From assembly GCA_001803875.1 (NCBI GenBank), contig MHEO01000016.1, positions 1 through 11,090 on the forward strand: DNA of 11,090 bases, written 5' to 3'. The stretch is from Nitrospirae bacterium RIFCSPHIGHO2_01_FULL_66_17. Its GTDB lineage: Bacteria > Nitrospirota > Nitrospiria > 2-01-FULL-66-17. Made by a program: the position numbers and the translations under genes. Under the pieces are notes generated by a model. That model ran no database searches. It was not told where the DNA came from and worked only from the letters and a program-made list of their open reading frames with translations. Positions 1 through 7,583 of this stretch are shown piece after piece. Each line of letters opens with the position of its first letter. Within the stretch, counting starts at the first letter, position 1.

Positions 1-1315
1 CCAGCGTAATCACCATGTCCCCCGGCCGCGCCGCCTTCGCCACCCGCTCGACCGCGGCCTCCCGGCTCTCCGCGTACGTCGCGTCCCGGTGGCCGTGCTC
101 GCGGATCGCCGCGGCCAGCGCCTGGGCGGTCACGCCCACGATCGGCGCCTCGCCGGCGGGGTAGATGTCGGTCACCACCAGCACGTCGGCCTGGTAGAAC
201 GCCGTGCAGAAGTCGGCGAAGAGATCCCGGGTCCGGGTATACCGGTGAGGCTGAAACACGACCACCACCCGGCACCCCCAGCCTTCCTTCGCGCCCGCGA
301 GGGTGGCCCGGATCTCGGTCGGGTGATGGCCGTAATCGTCCACGACGATCACCCCGCCCGCCTCGCCGCGGATCTGGAACCGGCGCTCCACACCCGAGAA
401 CTGGGCGAGTCCGTCCCGGATCGCCTCGACCGGCAGGTCCAGCTCCAGCCCGACCAGGATGGCGGCCATCGCGTTCGACACGTTGTGCCCGCCGGGCGCC
501 GAGAGGGAAAACCGCCCGAGATCGGTCCCGTTCAACACCGCGGCAAACCGCGTCCCCTTGGGGCCGAACGCGATCTCCCGCGCGGTGAGGTCGGCGTGGG
601 ACGTGCGGCCGTACGTGCGGGACCGCTTTTCGATCCTGGGGAGCAACGCCTGGAGGTGGGGCTCATCCAGGCACAGGATGACGGTCCCGTAAAACGGGAC
701 CTTGTTCATGAAGTCCAGAAACGCCTGCTTGATCCGGTCGAGGTCGCCATAATGATCCAGATGCTCGCGGTCGATGTTCGTGACGACGGCGATCGTCGGC
801 GAGAGCTTGAGGAACGACCCGTCGCTTTCGTCGGCCTCCGCGACGAGGAACTCCCCCTGCCCGAGCTTCGCAGGGCCGCCGAAGCGGTTGAGCTTGCCGC
901 CGATGACCGCCGTGGGATCGAGACCGCCGTGCGCGAGGACCGTCGCGATCATCGAGGTGGTGGTCGTCTTGCCGTGCGCCCCCGCCACGGCGATCCCGTA
1001 CTTGAGCCGCATCAGCTCGGCCAGCATCTCCGCCCGCGGGATGACCGGGATCATGCGCTCGCGCGCCGCGACCACCTCCACGTTGGACGGGGCCACCGCC
1101 GAGGAGATCACGACCACCTGCGCGCCCTCGACGTGCGCCGCGCGGTGGCCGATGAAGATCGTGCCCCCCAGCGATTCCAGGCGGCGCGTCGCCTCGGACG
1201 CGGCCAGGTCGGAGCCGCTGACCCGGTAGCCGAGCGTGAGCAGGACCTCGGCGATCCCGCTCATCCCCGACCCCCCGATGCCCACGAAGTGCAGCCGCTG
1301 GATCTTCTTAAACAC
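1..1315 (-). CDS. murC: UDP-N-acetylmuramate--L-alanine ligase MurC (3' end cut by window edge)
   Basis: This cytoplasmic Mur ligase adds L-alanine to UDP-MurNAc using ATP, the first step of stem-peptide assembly. The reading frame is open from GTG at 1315 to the left edge, giving 438 visible residues against a family length of roughly 455-480, so only the last few dozen codons are missing. The N-terminal UDP-binding fold has HFVGIGGSGMSGIA at residues 9-22. The ATP P-loop GAHGKTT is at 112-118, with AEADESD at 159-165 and NIDREHLDHYGD following. The C-terminal half carries GVERRF, DDYGHHPTE and FQPHRYTRT, all typical of MurC. The GTG start places GAGGGG (1321-1326) 5 nt upstream, and this Shine-Dalgarno sequence overlaps the murG stop codon, 9 nt away, so the two genes are probably translationally coupled. 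The identification is very secure. Confidence 0.97.
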   Translation of the reverse strand, partial: MFKKIQRLHFVGIGGSGMSGIAEVLLTLGYRVSGSDLAASEATRRLESLGGTIFIGHRAAHVEGAQVVVISSAVAPSNVEVVAARERMIPVIPRAEMLAELMRLKYGIAVAGAHGKTTTTSMIATVLAHGGLDPTAVIGGKLNRFGGPAKLGQGEFLVAEADESDGSFLKLSPTIAVVTNIDREHLDHYGDLDRIKQAFLDFMNKVPFYGTVILCLDEPHLQALLPRIEKRSRTYGRTSHADLTAREIAFGPKGTRFAAVLNGTDLGRFSLSAPGGHNVSNAMAAILVGLELDLPVEAIRDGLAQFSGVERRFQIRGEAGGVIVVDDYGHHPTEIRATLAGAKEGWGCRVVVVFQPHRYTRTRDLFADFCTAFYQADVLVVTDIYPAGEAPIVGVTAQALAAAIREHGHRDATYAESREAAVERVAKAARPGDMVITL

Positions 1316-1320
1316 GGTCG

Positions 1321-1326
1321 CCCCTC
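1321..1326 (-). promoter_or_regulatory. Shine-Dalgarno sequence of murC, overlapping the murG stop
   Basis: On the minus strand, GAGGGG sits 5 nt before the GTG at 1315 and shares bases with the murG TGA (1325-1327). It decides the GTG as the murC start and suggests re-initiation by ribosomes finishing murG. Confidence 0.65.
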
Positions 1327-2443
1327 ACCGCTCCGCCAATCCCAGGCACCGCGCCGCGATTCGTTCGCCCGCGTCCGGGCGCCCCGCCCGCCGGCTGGCG
1401 TCGGCCATCGTCTCCAGCCGCGCGCGATCCGACAGCAGGGCGACGATCGCGCCGCCCAACCGCCCGCCGCCGAGGTCGCGGTCGAGAATCATCTCCGCGG
1501 CGCCCGCCGCGACGAGGGCCCGGGCGTTGCGCTCCTGGTGGCCGTGCGCGGCGTGCGGATAGGGAATCAAGATCGCGGGGCGCCCGCAGGCCGTGATCTC
1601 CGCCACGCTGGTCGCCCCCGCCCGGGCGACCACCAGGGCCGCCGCCGCGTAGGCCGACCCCATGTCGTCCAGATACGGCTCGACCGTCGCGGCGACGCCG
1701 GCGGCCGCGTACGCCTCCCGGGTGCGCGCGTGATCGGCCGCGCCGGTCTGGTGGACGATGTGGAGACCCGGCAGGACCTTGAGCTCCGGGAGCGCGCCGA
1801 CCATCGCGCGGTTGATCGTCGCCGCGCCCTGGCTGCCGCCGAACACGAGCAGGCCGGCGTCCTTCGGCAGCGGCGTGCGTCCGCGCTCCACGACCGACCG
1901 CCGGACGGGGTTGCCCAGGACCTCGACCCGTCCGCGCAACGCGGCGCGCGATTCGTCGAACGAGGCTACGATCAGATCGGCGAGCGGCGAGAGCCACCGG
2001 TTGGTGACGCCCGGCACCACGTTCTGTTCCAGAAGCACGATGGTCCGGCGCAGGAGTCGGCCGGCCACCACCGCGGGTCCCGCGGCGTAGCCCCCGACCC
2101 CGACGATCAGGTCCGGTCGAAACCGCCGGACGATCGTCCACGCCTCGGCAAGCGCAAAGGGAAGCCGCGCCAGCGCCGCAGTCGCCCGGACCATCCCCCG
2201 CCCCACGATGCCCCGAACCCGGACGGTGGCGAGCGCGAATCCCTCGCGCGGCACCACGCGGGCTTCCAGGCCGCGGGCGGTGCCCACGAAGAGGATCTCG
2301 ACGCCGGGCCGCAGGCGCGCGAACTCGTGCGCCAGGGCGATCCCGGGGTACAGGTGCCCCCCGGTTCCCCCGCCGGCGATGAGGATTCTCAGAGTCTGTG
2401 AACAAATCCCCTCCCGTCGCTGGGAGGCCGATCCGCTTCGCAT
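1325..2443 (-). CDS. murG: MurG, lipid II-forming GlcNAc transferase, with probable element-encoded N-terminal extension
   Basis: This peripheral inner-membrane GT28 glycosyltransferase moves GlcNAc from UDP-GlcNAc to lipid I, making lipid II. From the ATG at 2443 it has 372 residues. Motifs in order are GGGTGGH (24-30), GVGGYAAGP (115-123), EQNVVPGVTN (139-148), GGSQGA (202-207), HQTG (231-234), the nucleotide-sugar motif RAGATSVAEI (274-283) and PYPHAAHGHQERNA (295-308). The start is uncertain. MurG proteins usually begin M-R-I-L-I-A-G, but here that position is CTG-AGA (CTG at 2392). The nearest upstream ATG (2443), with GAGGAGGAG 10 nt before it, lies inside the inserted element and adds 17 basic, low-complexity residues. 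A GTG at 2521 would give 398 residues but has a poor ribosome site. An in-frame TAA at 2540-2542 closes the frame upstream. The catalytic domains look intact. Confidence 0.93.
   Translation of the reverse strand: MRSGSASQRREGICSQTLRILIAGGGTGGHLYPGIALAHEFARLRPGVEILFVGTARGLEARVVPREGFALATVRVRGIVGRGMVRATAALARLPFALAEAWTIVRRFRPDLIVGVGGYAAGPAVVAGRLLRRTIVLLEQNVVPGVTNRWLSPLADLIVASFDESRAALRGRVEVLGNPVRRSVVERGRTPLPKDAGLLVFGGSQGAATINRAMVGALPELKVLPGLHIVHQTGAADHARTREAYAAAGVAATVEPYLDDMGSAYAAAALVVARAGATSVAEITACGRPAILIPYPHAAHGHQERNARALVAAGAAEMILDRDLGGGRLGGAIVALLSDRARLETMADASRRAGRPDAGERIAARCLGLAER
2392..2411. repeat. Terminal inverted repeat, murG-side arm
   Basis: The plus-strand arm is GAGTCTGTGAACAAATCCCC. 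Its reverse complement matches 2534-2553 at 19 of 20 positions; the mismatch is C2403. Its outermost base supplies the C of the CTG codon that now occupies the ancestral murG start position. Confidence 0.88.
2410..2427 (-). promoter_or_regulatory. Hairpin that would mask the purine-rich tract before the CTG codon of murG
   Basis: CCTCCC (2410-2415) pairs with GGGAGG (2422-2427) around a 6-base loop. In the mRNA this covers most of the GGGAGGGG tract (2408-2415), which lies 15 nt before the CTG at 2392. That spacing is already too long for good initiation. Sequestration further argues against initiation at CTG. The hairpin would compete with the terminal arms for the G-rich strand. Confidence 0.4.
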
Positions 2444-2453
2444 CGCTGCGTTG

Positions 2454-2462
2454 CTCCTCCTC
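2454..2462 (-). promoter_or_regulatory. Element-borne Shine-Dalgarno sequence for murG
   Basis: On the minus strand this reads GAGGAGGAG, followed by a 10-nt spacer and ATG at 2443, in frame with murG. It is the best ribosome-binding match near any possible murG start, which is why the ATG at 2443 was chosen. It lies wholly inside the inserted element. Use in the cell is inferred. Confidence 0.6.
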
Positions 2463-2464
2463 AC

Positions 2465-2482
2465 CGTAGCGCTCTGGCTACG
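2465..2482. repeat. Central hairpin of the inserted element
   Basis: CGTAGC (2465-2470) and GCTACG (2477-2482) form a perfect 6-bp stem around a 6-base loop, within 1-2 bases of the geometric centre of the element. Flanking it on the minus strand are GACGACGAG on one side and GAGGAGGAG on the other, giving a semi-symmetric core. No T-tract follows, so it is not a convincing rho-independent terminator. Confidence 0.6.
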
Positions 2483-2533
2483 TCTCGTCGTCGCGCCTTG
2501 CGCTGCTCGCGGCTCGTCCACCCAACTCGGTCC

Positions 2534-2553
2534 GGGGATTTATTCACAGACTC
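2534..2553. repeat. Terminal inverted repeat, ftsW-side arm
   Basis: The plus-strand arm is GGGGATTTATTCACAGACTC, pairing with 2392-2411. The single variant base, A2542, creates an in-frame TAA on the minus strand that closes the murG reading frame upstream. The arm ends immediately next to the ftsW stop codon (2554-2556). Confidence 0.88.
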
Positions 2554-3699
2554 TCACCGCACGCCCCGCTGCCGCGAGATGTTGAACAGGATTCCCACCG
2601 CGAAGAGGTTGACGACCAGCGACGACCCGCCGTAGCTGATGAAGGGCAGCGGCAGGCCCTTGGTCGGAAGCAATCCCGTGACCACGCCCATGTTCAACGC
2701 GGCGGCGAGGCCGATCGTGCCGGCCAATCCGAACGCGACCAGGCGGCCGAACGGATCGGCCGTCGCGAGCGCCACCCGCCAGCCGAGCACGAGGAACGCC
2801 GCGAAGAGGCCGAGGATCGGCAGCGTGCCGCGCAGGCCCAGCTCCTCGCCGATCACCGCGTAAATAAAATCGGTATGCGGCTCCGGCAGGAAGAACAGCT
2901 TCTGCCGGCCCTCGCCCAACCCGGACCCCATCGCCCCCCCGCCGCCGAGCGCCAGAAACGACTGGATCATCTGGAAGCCGGTGTTGCCGGGATCGGCCCA
3001 CGGGTCCAGGAACGCGGTCCAGCGACGGCGCTGGTACCCGGTCCCCAGGACGGCGGCCGCGACGAGCCCGGCCGCCAACGCGCCCAATCCGGCGAGGTGG
3101 GCCAGGCGGCAGCCGCCGAGCACGCAGAGGCCGCCCGCCACCAGGCCGAGCACGACCGCGTTGCCCAGATCGGGTTCCAGCCAGATCAAGCCAATCCCCG
3201 CCCCCACGACCGCGAGGGCCGGCGCGAGCCCGCGGAATGACGCGACCGCATCGGCGCGCTTGACCAGGTAGTGGGCCAGGTACAGGACCAGCACCAACCT
3301 CGCCGGTTCCGACGGCTGCACCGAGACCCCGGCGACGTGGAGCCAGCGGCGCGAGCCGTTGACCGCCCACCCGGCGACGAGCACGATCGCGAGCAGGGCC
3401 AGCGCCCCCAGGGTCAGCGGGACGATCAGGCGGCGCCAGCGGTGATAATCGACCCACGCCCCCGCCGCGAGCGCGACGAGCCCGATGAGCGCCCACCGCG
3501 CCTGGTGCGTGAAGTAGTACGCGGCGTCTCCGTGTCGCGCCTTGGCCACCCCGGCGCTCGCGCTGTAGATCATCAGCAATCCGGCGGTCAAGAGGATGCC
3601 CGGCACGATCAGCAGCCAGGCGTCGCCACGCGCCCAGTTCCCGCCGCCGAGGGGCGCGGCCTTCCCTGCACGCGACGCCCGGGCGATCAATCCTTTCAC
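2554..3699 (-). CDS. ftsW: FtsW, septal SEDS-family peptidoglycan glycosyltransferase
   Basis: This polytopic inner-membrane protein polymerises lipid II at the septum together with FtsI. At 381 residues it has the usual family length, with a short basic N-terminus (about 25 residues) and roughly ten hydrophobic segments beginning near residue 28. SEDS signatures include NGSRRWLHVAGVSVQPSEPARL (NGSRRW at 114-119, PSE at 129-131), EPDLGN (175-180), GFQMIQSFLALGGGG (241-254), LPEPHTDFIYAVIGEELG (271-288, with the conserved Asp at 277) and the C-terminal PFISYGGSS (352-360). Position inside a dcw cluster next to murG and murD supports FtsW rather than RodA. The start is GTG at 3699, which overlaps the murD stop codon as GTGA. 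The stop TGA (2554-2556) is directly abutted by the inserted element, but the coding sequence is unaffected. Confidence 0.96.
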   Translation of the reverse strand: MKGLIARASRAGKAAPLGGGNWARGDAWLLIVPGILLTAGLLMIYSASAGVAKARHGDAAYYFTHQARWALIGLVALAAGAWVDYHRWRRLIVPLTLGALALLAIVLVAGWAVNGSRRWLHVAGVSVQPSEPARLVLVLYLAHYLVKRADAVASFRGLAPALAVVGAGIGLIWLEPDLGNAVVLGLVAGGLCVLGGCRLAHLAGLGALAAGLVAAAVLGTGYQRRRWTAFLDPWADPGNTGFQMIQSFLALGGGGAMGSGLGEGRQKLFFLPEPHTDFIYAVIGEELGLRGTLPILGLFAAFLVLGWRVALATADPFGRLVAFGLAGTIGLAAALNMGVVTGLLPTKGLPLPFISYGGSSLVVNLFAVGILFNISRQRGVR

Positions 3700-5054
3700 A
3701 GAATCGCCCTCACCAGAGCTTTGAACTGGCGACCGCGGTCCTCGAAATCCTTGAAGAGGTCGAAGCTCGCGCAGGCCGGCGAGAGCAGGACCACGTCGCC
3801 GGGCGCGGCGCTCTCCGCGGCCAGTCGGACCGCCTCACGCAGGTCGTCCGCCTCGGTGACGGTCGTGGCGCCTTCCAGCGCCTTCCGCATCTGCGGCCGC
3901 GCCTGCCCGATCAGCACCGCGCGCTTGACGCGCCGTTCCACCGCGGGCCGCAACGCCGTGAAGTCGGCACCCTTCGCCACCCCGCCCGCGATCAGGATGA
4001 CCGGGCGCGAAAACCCTTCGAGCGACTTTTGCACGGCCCCGACGTTGGTCCCCTTGGAATCGTTGATGTACGTCACGCCGCGGACCTCGCGGACAAACTC
4101 CAGTCGATGCTCAAGCCCCTCGAATTCGCCGAGCGCCCGCGCGATGACGGCCGGCTCCACCCCCCGCAGCAAGGCGATCGCGGACGCCGCAAGGGCGTTC
4201 TCCAGATTGTGGACGCCCGCGATGCGGAGCCGCTCCACCGGGCAGATGTCGCCGCGCCGATCGGCCAGGCGATAGACGATCGCGCCGCCGTCGACCCACA
4301 CCGCGTCGCCGGGCTGTGGCCCGCGCCGAGAGAACCACACGCGCCGCGCGGCGATCCCGCCGAGGCGCGCCGCATCCCGGCACGCCGGATCATCCGCGTT
4401 GAGCACGGCCGCGTCCTCCCGGCGCTGACACTCGAAGAGCCGGAACTTCGCGGCCGCGTACGAGGCCGGATCGGGATAGCGGTCCAGGTGATCGGGCGTG
4501 ATGTTGAGCAGCGCCGCGACGGCCGGCCGAAACGTCTCCACGGTCTCCAATTGAAAGCTCGACACCTCGACGACCGCCTCGTCCCACGCCGCCCCGGGTG
4601 CCGTCGCGTCCGAGAGCGGCACGCCGAGATTCCCCCCCACGAACGTCCGGCGGCCCGCCGCGCGAAGGATCGCCCCCGTCAGCGCGGTGGTCGTGCTCTT
4701 GCCGTTGCTGCCGGTGATCGCCGTGATCGGCGCCGCGAACCGGCGGGCCGCGAGCTCGAGCTCGCTCCACACCGGCACCCCGCGCGATCGCGCCGCGCGC
4801 AGCGGCTCGATCGCGGCGGGAACGCCGGGGCTGAGCACGATGAGGTCCGCGCCGCGAAACGCCTCGTCGGGATGCCCGCCCAGAAACCAGCGGACCGCCC
4901 CCGGCGCGAACCGCGCCGTCCACTCGCCCAGCTCGGCCACCGGCTTGCGATCGGTGACGGCCACCACGGCCTGCTCCCGGATCAACAGCTCGGCGGCGGC
5001 GGCTCCGCTCCGCGCCAACCCGACCACCGTCACCCGTTTCCCTTTGAGATCCAT
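3696..5054 (-). CDS. murD: UDP-N-acetylmuramoyl-L-alanine--D-glutamate ligase MurD
   Basis: This cytoplasmic ATP-dependent ligase adds D-glutamate to UDP-MurNAc-L-Ala. At 452 residues it matches the family. The N-terminal Rossmann-like UDP-binding domain has VTVVGLARSG at 8-17. The P-loop TGSNGKSTT is at 114-122, followed by EVSSFQLE (163-170), NITPDHLDRY (184-193) and the probably carbamylated lysine in YAAAKFRLF (K203). GVHNLENALAA is at 280-290, and the C-terminal domain has NDSKGTN (331-337), GGVAKGADF (357-365) and SPACASFD (425-432). The ATG at 5054 lies 5 nt past the mraY stop and has no strong Shine-Dalgarno sequence, so initiation probably depends on coupling to mraY. Its stop overlaps the ftsW start (GTGA). 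No missing key residues are seen. Confidence 0.97.
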   Translation of the reverse strand: MDLKGKRVTVVGLARSGAAAAELLIREQAVVAVTDRKPVAELGEWTARFAPGAVRWFLGGHPDEAFRGADLIVLSPGVPAAIEPLRAARSRGVPVWSELELAARRFAAPITAITGSNGKSTTTALTGAILRAAGRRTFVGGNLGVPLSDATAPGAAWDEAVVEVSSFQLETVETFRPAVAALLNITPDHLDRYPDPASYAAAKFRLFECQRREDAAVLNADDPACRDAARLGGIAARRVWFSRRGPQPGDAVWVDGGAIVYRLADRRGDICPVERLRIAGVHNLENALAASAIALLRGVEPAVIARALGEFEGLEHRLEFVREVRGVTYINDSKGTNVGAVQKSLEGFSRPVILIAGGVAKGADFTALRPAVERRVKRAVLIGQARPQMRKALEGATTVTEADDLREAVRLAAESAAPGDVVLLSPACASFDLFKDFEDRGRQFKALVRAIL

Positions 5055-5059
5055 CGTCG

Positions 5060-6136
<1,077 letters not shown>

Positions 6137-6149
6137 CGCCCTCCCGTTC

Positions 6150-7583
6150 TCAGGTGTGGGCGGGCCGCGGCCCGACCCCCAAGCCCGTCGCCACGCGCTC
6201 CAGCGCCATCCGTCGCGACCCCTTGATCAACACCACGTCCCCGGCCCGGCACCAGCCGGCGATCACCGCCACGGCGTCGGCGGCCGCGTCGACCGAGACG
6301 ACCGCCCGCGCCGCCATGCCCGCACGACGGGCTTCCTCCGCGATCCACCGGGCCGCCGGACCGACCGCCACCAGGCCGTCGAGGCCGGCCCGCGCCGCCG
6401 CGCGCCCGACCTCGCGGTGGAGCGACTCGGCACCGGATCCCAATTCGAGCATGTCGCCCAGGACCGCGTACACGCGGCCCGCGCCCCGCAGCCGGCCCGC
6501 CGTGTCGAGCGCGCGCTCCATCGAGGAGGGATTGGCGTTGTACGCGTCGTTGAAGACGACCACGCCGGACGGGGCGGTGACGAGTTCGCTCCGCATCGCC
6601 GCCGGACGAAACCGCTCCAGGCCCTTCGCCACGCTCTCCAGATCCGTCCCGAGCGCGACGGCCACGGCGGCCGCGGCCAGCGCGTTGGCCGCGTTGTGCC
6701 GGCCGACCACCGGGACGACGCACTCCGCGCGCGCGCCGCCGTGACGGATCTCGATCCGCGTCCCCGACCGCGTCCCCTCGTCCACGATGCGCCCCCTCAC
6801 GTCCCCCGCCGTCAGGCCGAAGGTCAGCGCCCGGCACGTAAGCCCCGCGCCGAGCGTGGCGATCCGGGGATCGTCCAGATTCACCACCGCGACGCCGTCG
6901 GCGCCCAGCGCCTCGAACAGTTCGCCCTTGGCCCGCGCCACGCCGTCGAGGCCGCCGAACCCCTCCAAGTGCGCGTGACCGACGTTGGTGATGACGCCCA
7001 CGGTCGGCCGCGCGATCTCGCACAGCCGCGTCATCTCGCCGGGGTGATTGATCCCCAGTTCCACGACGGCCGCGCGGTGCGCGGCCCCGAGCCGGAACAG
7101 CGTGAGGGGGACGCCGATATGATTGTTCAGGTTGCCCTCGGTCTTCAGCACCGGGCCCCGCTGCGCCAGAATCGCCGCCGCCATCTCCTTCGTCGTCGTT
7201 TTGCCGTTGCTCCCGGTCACCCCCACCACGGGGAGCCCGAACCGGGCGCGATGCGCCGCCGCGGCCTCCTGGAGGGCGCGCAGCGGATCCCCGGCCGCAA
7301 TCACGACGACGTCGCGCCCCTGCCAGACACGCGCGTCCGGCACCGCATCCGCCGGCACGACCGCCCCGCACGCGCCCCTGGCCAGCGCCTCCTCGACGAA
7401 CGCCGCCCCGTCAAACCGCTCGCCCCGCAAGGCCCAGAACAGCGCCCCCGGCGGCAGGCGCCGGGTGTCGGTCGAAATCGCGTCGATCGTGCGGTCGGCT
7501 CGTCCCACGACGAGCCTCCCCCCGATCACATTCACCAGTTCATCGGCCCGGAACATCTCGCGTCCCCCGATGGCCGCCCTCAT
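6150..7583 (-). CDS. murF: UDP-MurNAc-tripeptide--D-Ala-D-Ala ligase MurF
   Basis: This cytoplasmic ATP-dependent ligase attaches D-Ala-D-Ala to the tripeptide, completing the UDP-MurNAc-pentapeptide. At 477 residues from the ATG at 7583 it is of normal length. STDTRRLPPGALFWALRGERFDG (37-59) is the N-terminal substrate-binding domain. The P-loop TGSNGKTTTK is at 123-132, TEGNLNNHIG at 148-157, ELGINHPGEM at 175-184, NVGHAHLEGFG at 200-210, GRHNAANALAA at 294-304, NDAYNANP at 345-352, LGDMLELG at 375-382 and KGSR at 454-457. The start at 7583 overlaps the murE stop as ATGA but adds nine residues before MFRADELVNVIGG. An alternative ATG at 7556 (468 residues) has GGGGGA about 6 nt upstream and gives a more family-like N-terminus. 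Either start leaves all motifs intact. Confidence 0.96.
   Translation of the reverse strand: MRAAIGGREMFRADELVNVIGGRLVVGRADRTIDAISTDTRRLPPGALFWALRGERFDGAAFVEEALARGACGAVVPADAVPDARVWQGRDVVVIAAGDPLRALQEAAAAHRARFGLPVVGVTGSNGKTTTKEMAAAILAQRGPVLKTEGNLNNHIGVPLTLFRLGAAHRAAVVELGINHPGEMTRLCEIARPTVGVITNVGHAHLEGFGGLDGVARAKGELFEALGADGVAVVNLDDPRIATLGAGLTCRALTFGLTAGDVRGRIVDEGTRSGTRIEIRHGGARAECVVPVVGRHNAANALAAAAVAVALGTDLESVAKGLERFRPAAMRSELVTAPSGVVVFNDAYNANPSSMERALDTAGRLRGAGRVYAVLGDMLELGSGAESLHREVGRAAARAGLDGLVAVGPAARWIAEEARRAGMAARAVVSVDAAADAVAVIAGWCRAGDVVLIKGSRRMALERVATGLGVGPRPAHT

Larger units (their letters stand above)
2392..2553. mobile_element. 162-bp fold-back, MITE/REP-like element inserted at the ftsW/murG junction
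   Basis: The sequence shows 20-bp terminal inverted repeats, 2392-2411 and 2534-2553, identical except for one position (2403 against 2542). They are flanked by a 3-bp direct repeat TCA (2389-2391 and 2554-2556) that reads as a target-site duplication. Between the arms are a central 6-bp hairpin (2465-2482), a second 6-bp hairpin (2410-2427) and no transposase gene, so the element would be non-autonomous. It is the only sizeable gap in an otherwise overlapping operon. Deleting it with one TCA copy restores a GTGA overlap of the ftsW stop and murG start, which strongly supports insertion rather than ancestral spacer. The element family is not identified. A REP/RAYT-type or MITE-type origin is an inference. 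It supplies the current murG Shine-Dalgarno sequence and probably its ATG. Confidence 0.8.

Noticed and set aside
89..2401. 770-codon open frame on the plus strand, antisense to murC and murG
   Set aside because: It is rich in Arg, His, Pro and Asp without any domain, and lies opposite two clearly identified Mur genes. High GC makes stop codons rare in antisense frames.
1308..2405. 365-codon minus-strand frame starting TTG at 2405
   Set aside because: It is shifted relative to murG, is Arg/Gly-rich and has none of the MurG motifs.
2391..2554. Rho-independent terminator between ftsW and murG
   Set aside because: The inverted repeats are about 120 bases apart and no U-tract follows either the outer stem or the inner hairpins. 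murG and murC also need to be transcribed with the operon.
3271..4275. Plus-strand open frame antisense to ftsW and murD (and similar frames at 4029-5369, 5162-6226 and 6156-7598)
   Set aside because: These mirror conserved genes on the other strand and carry no family signature. They are by-products of base composition.
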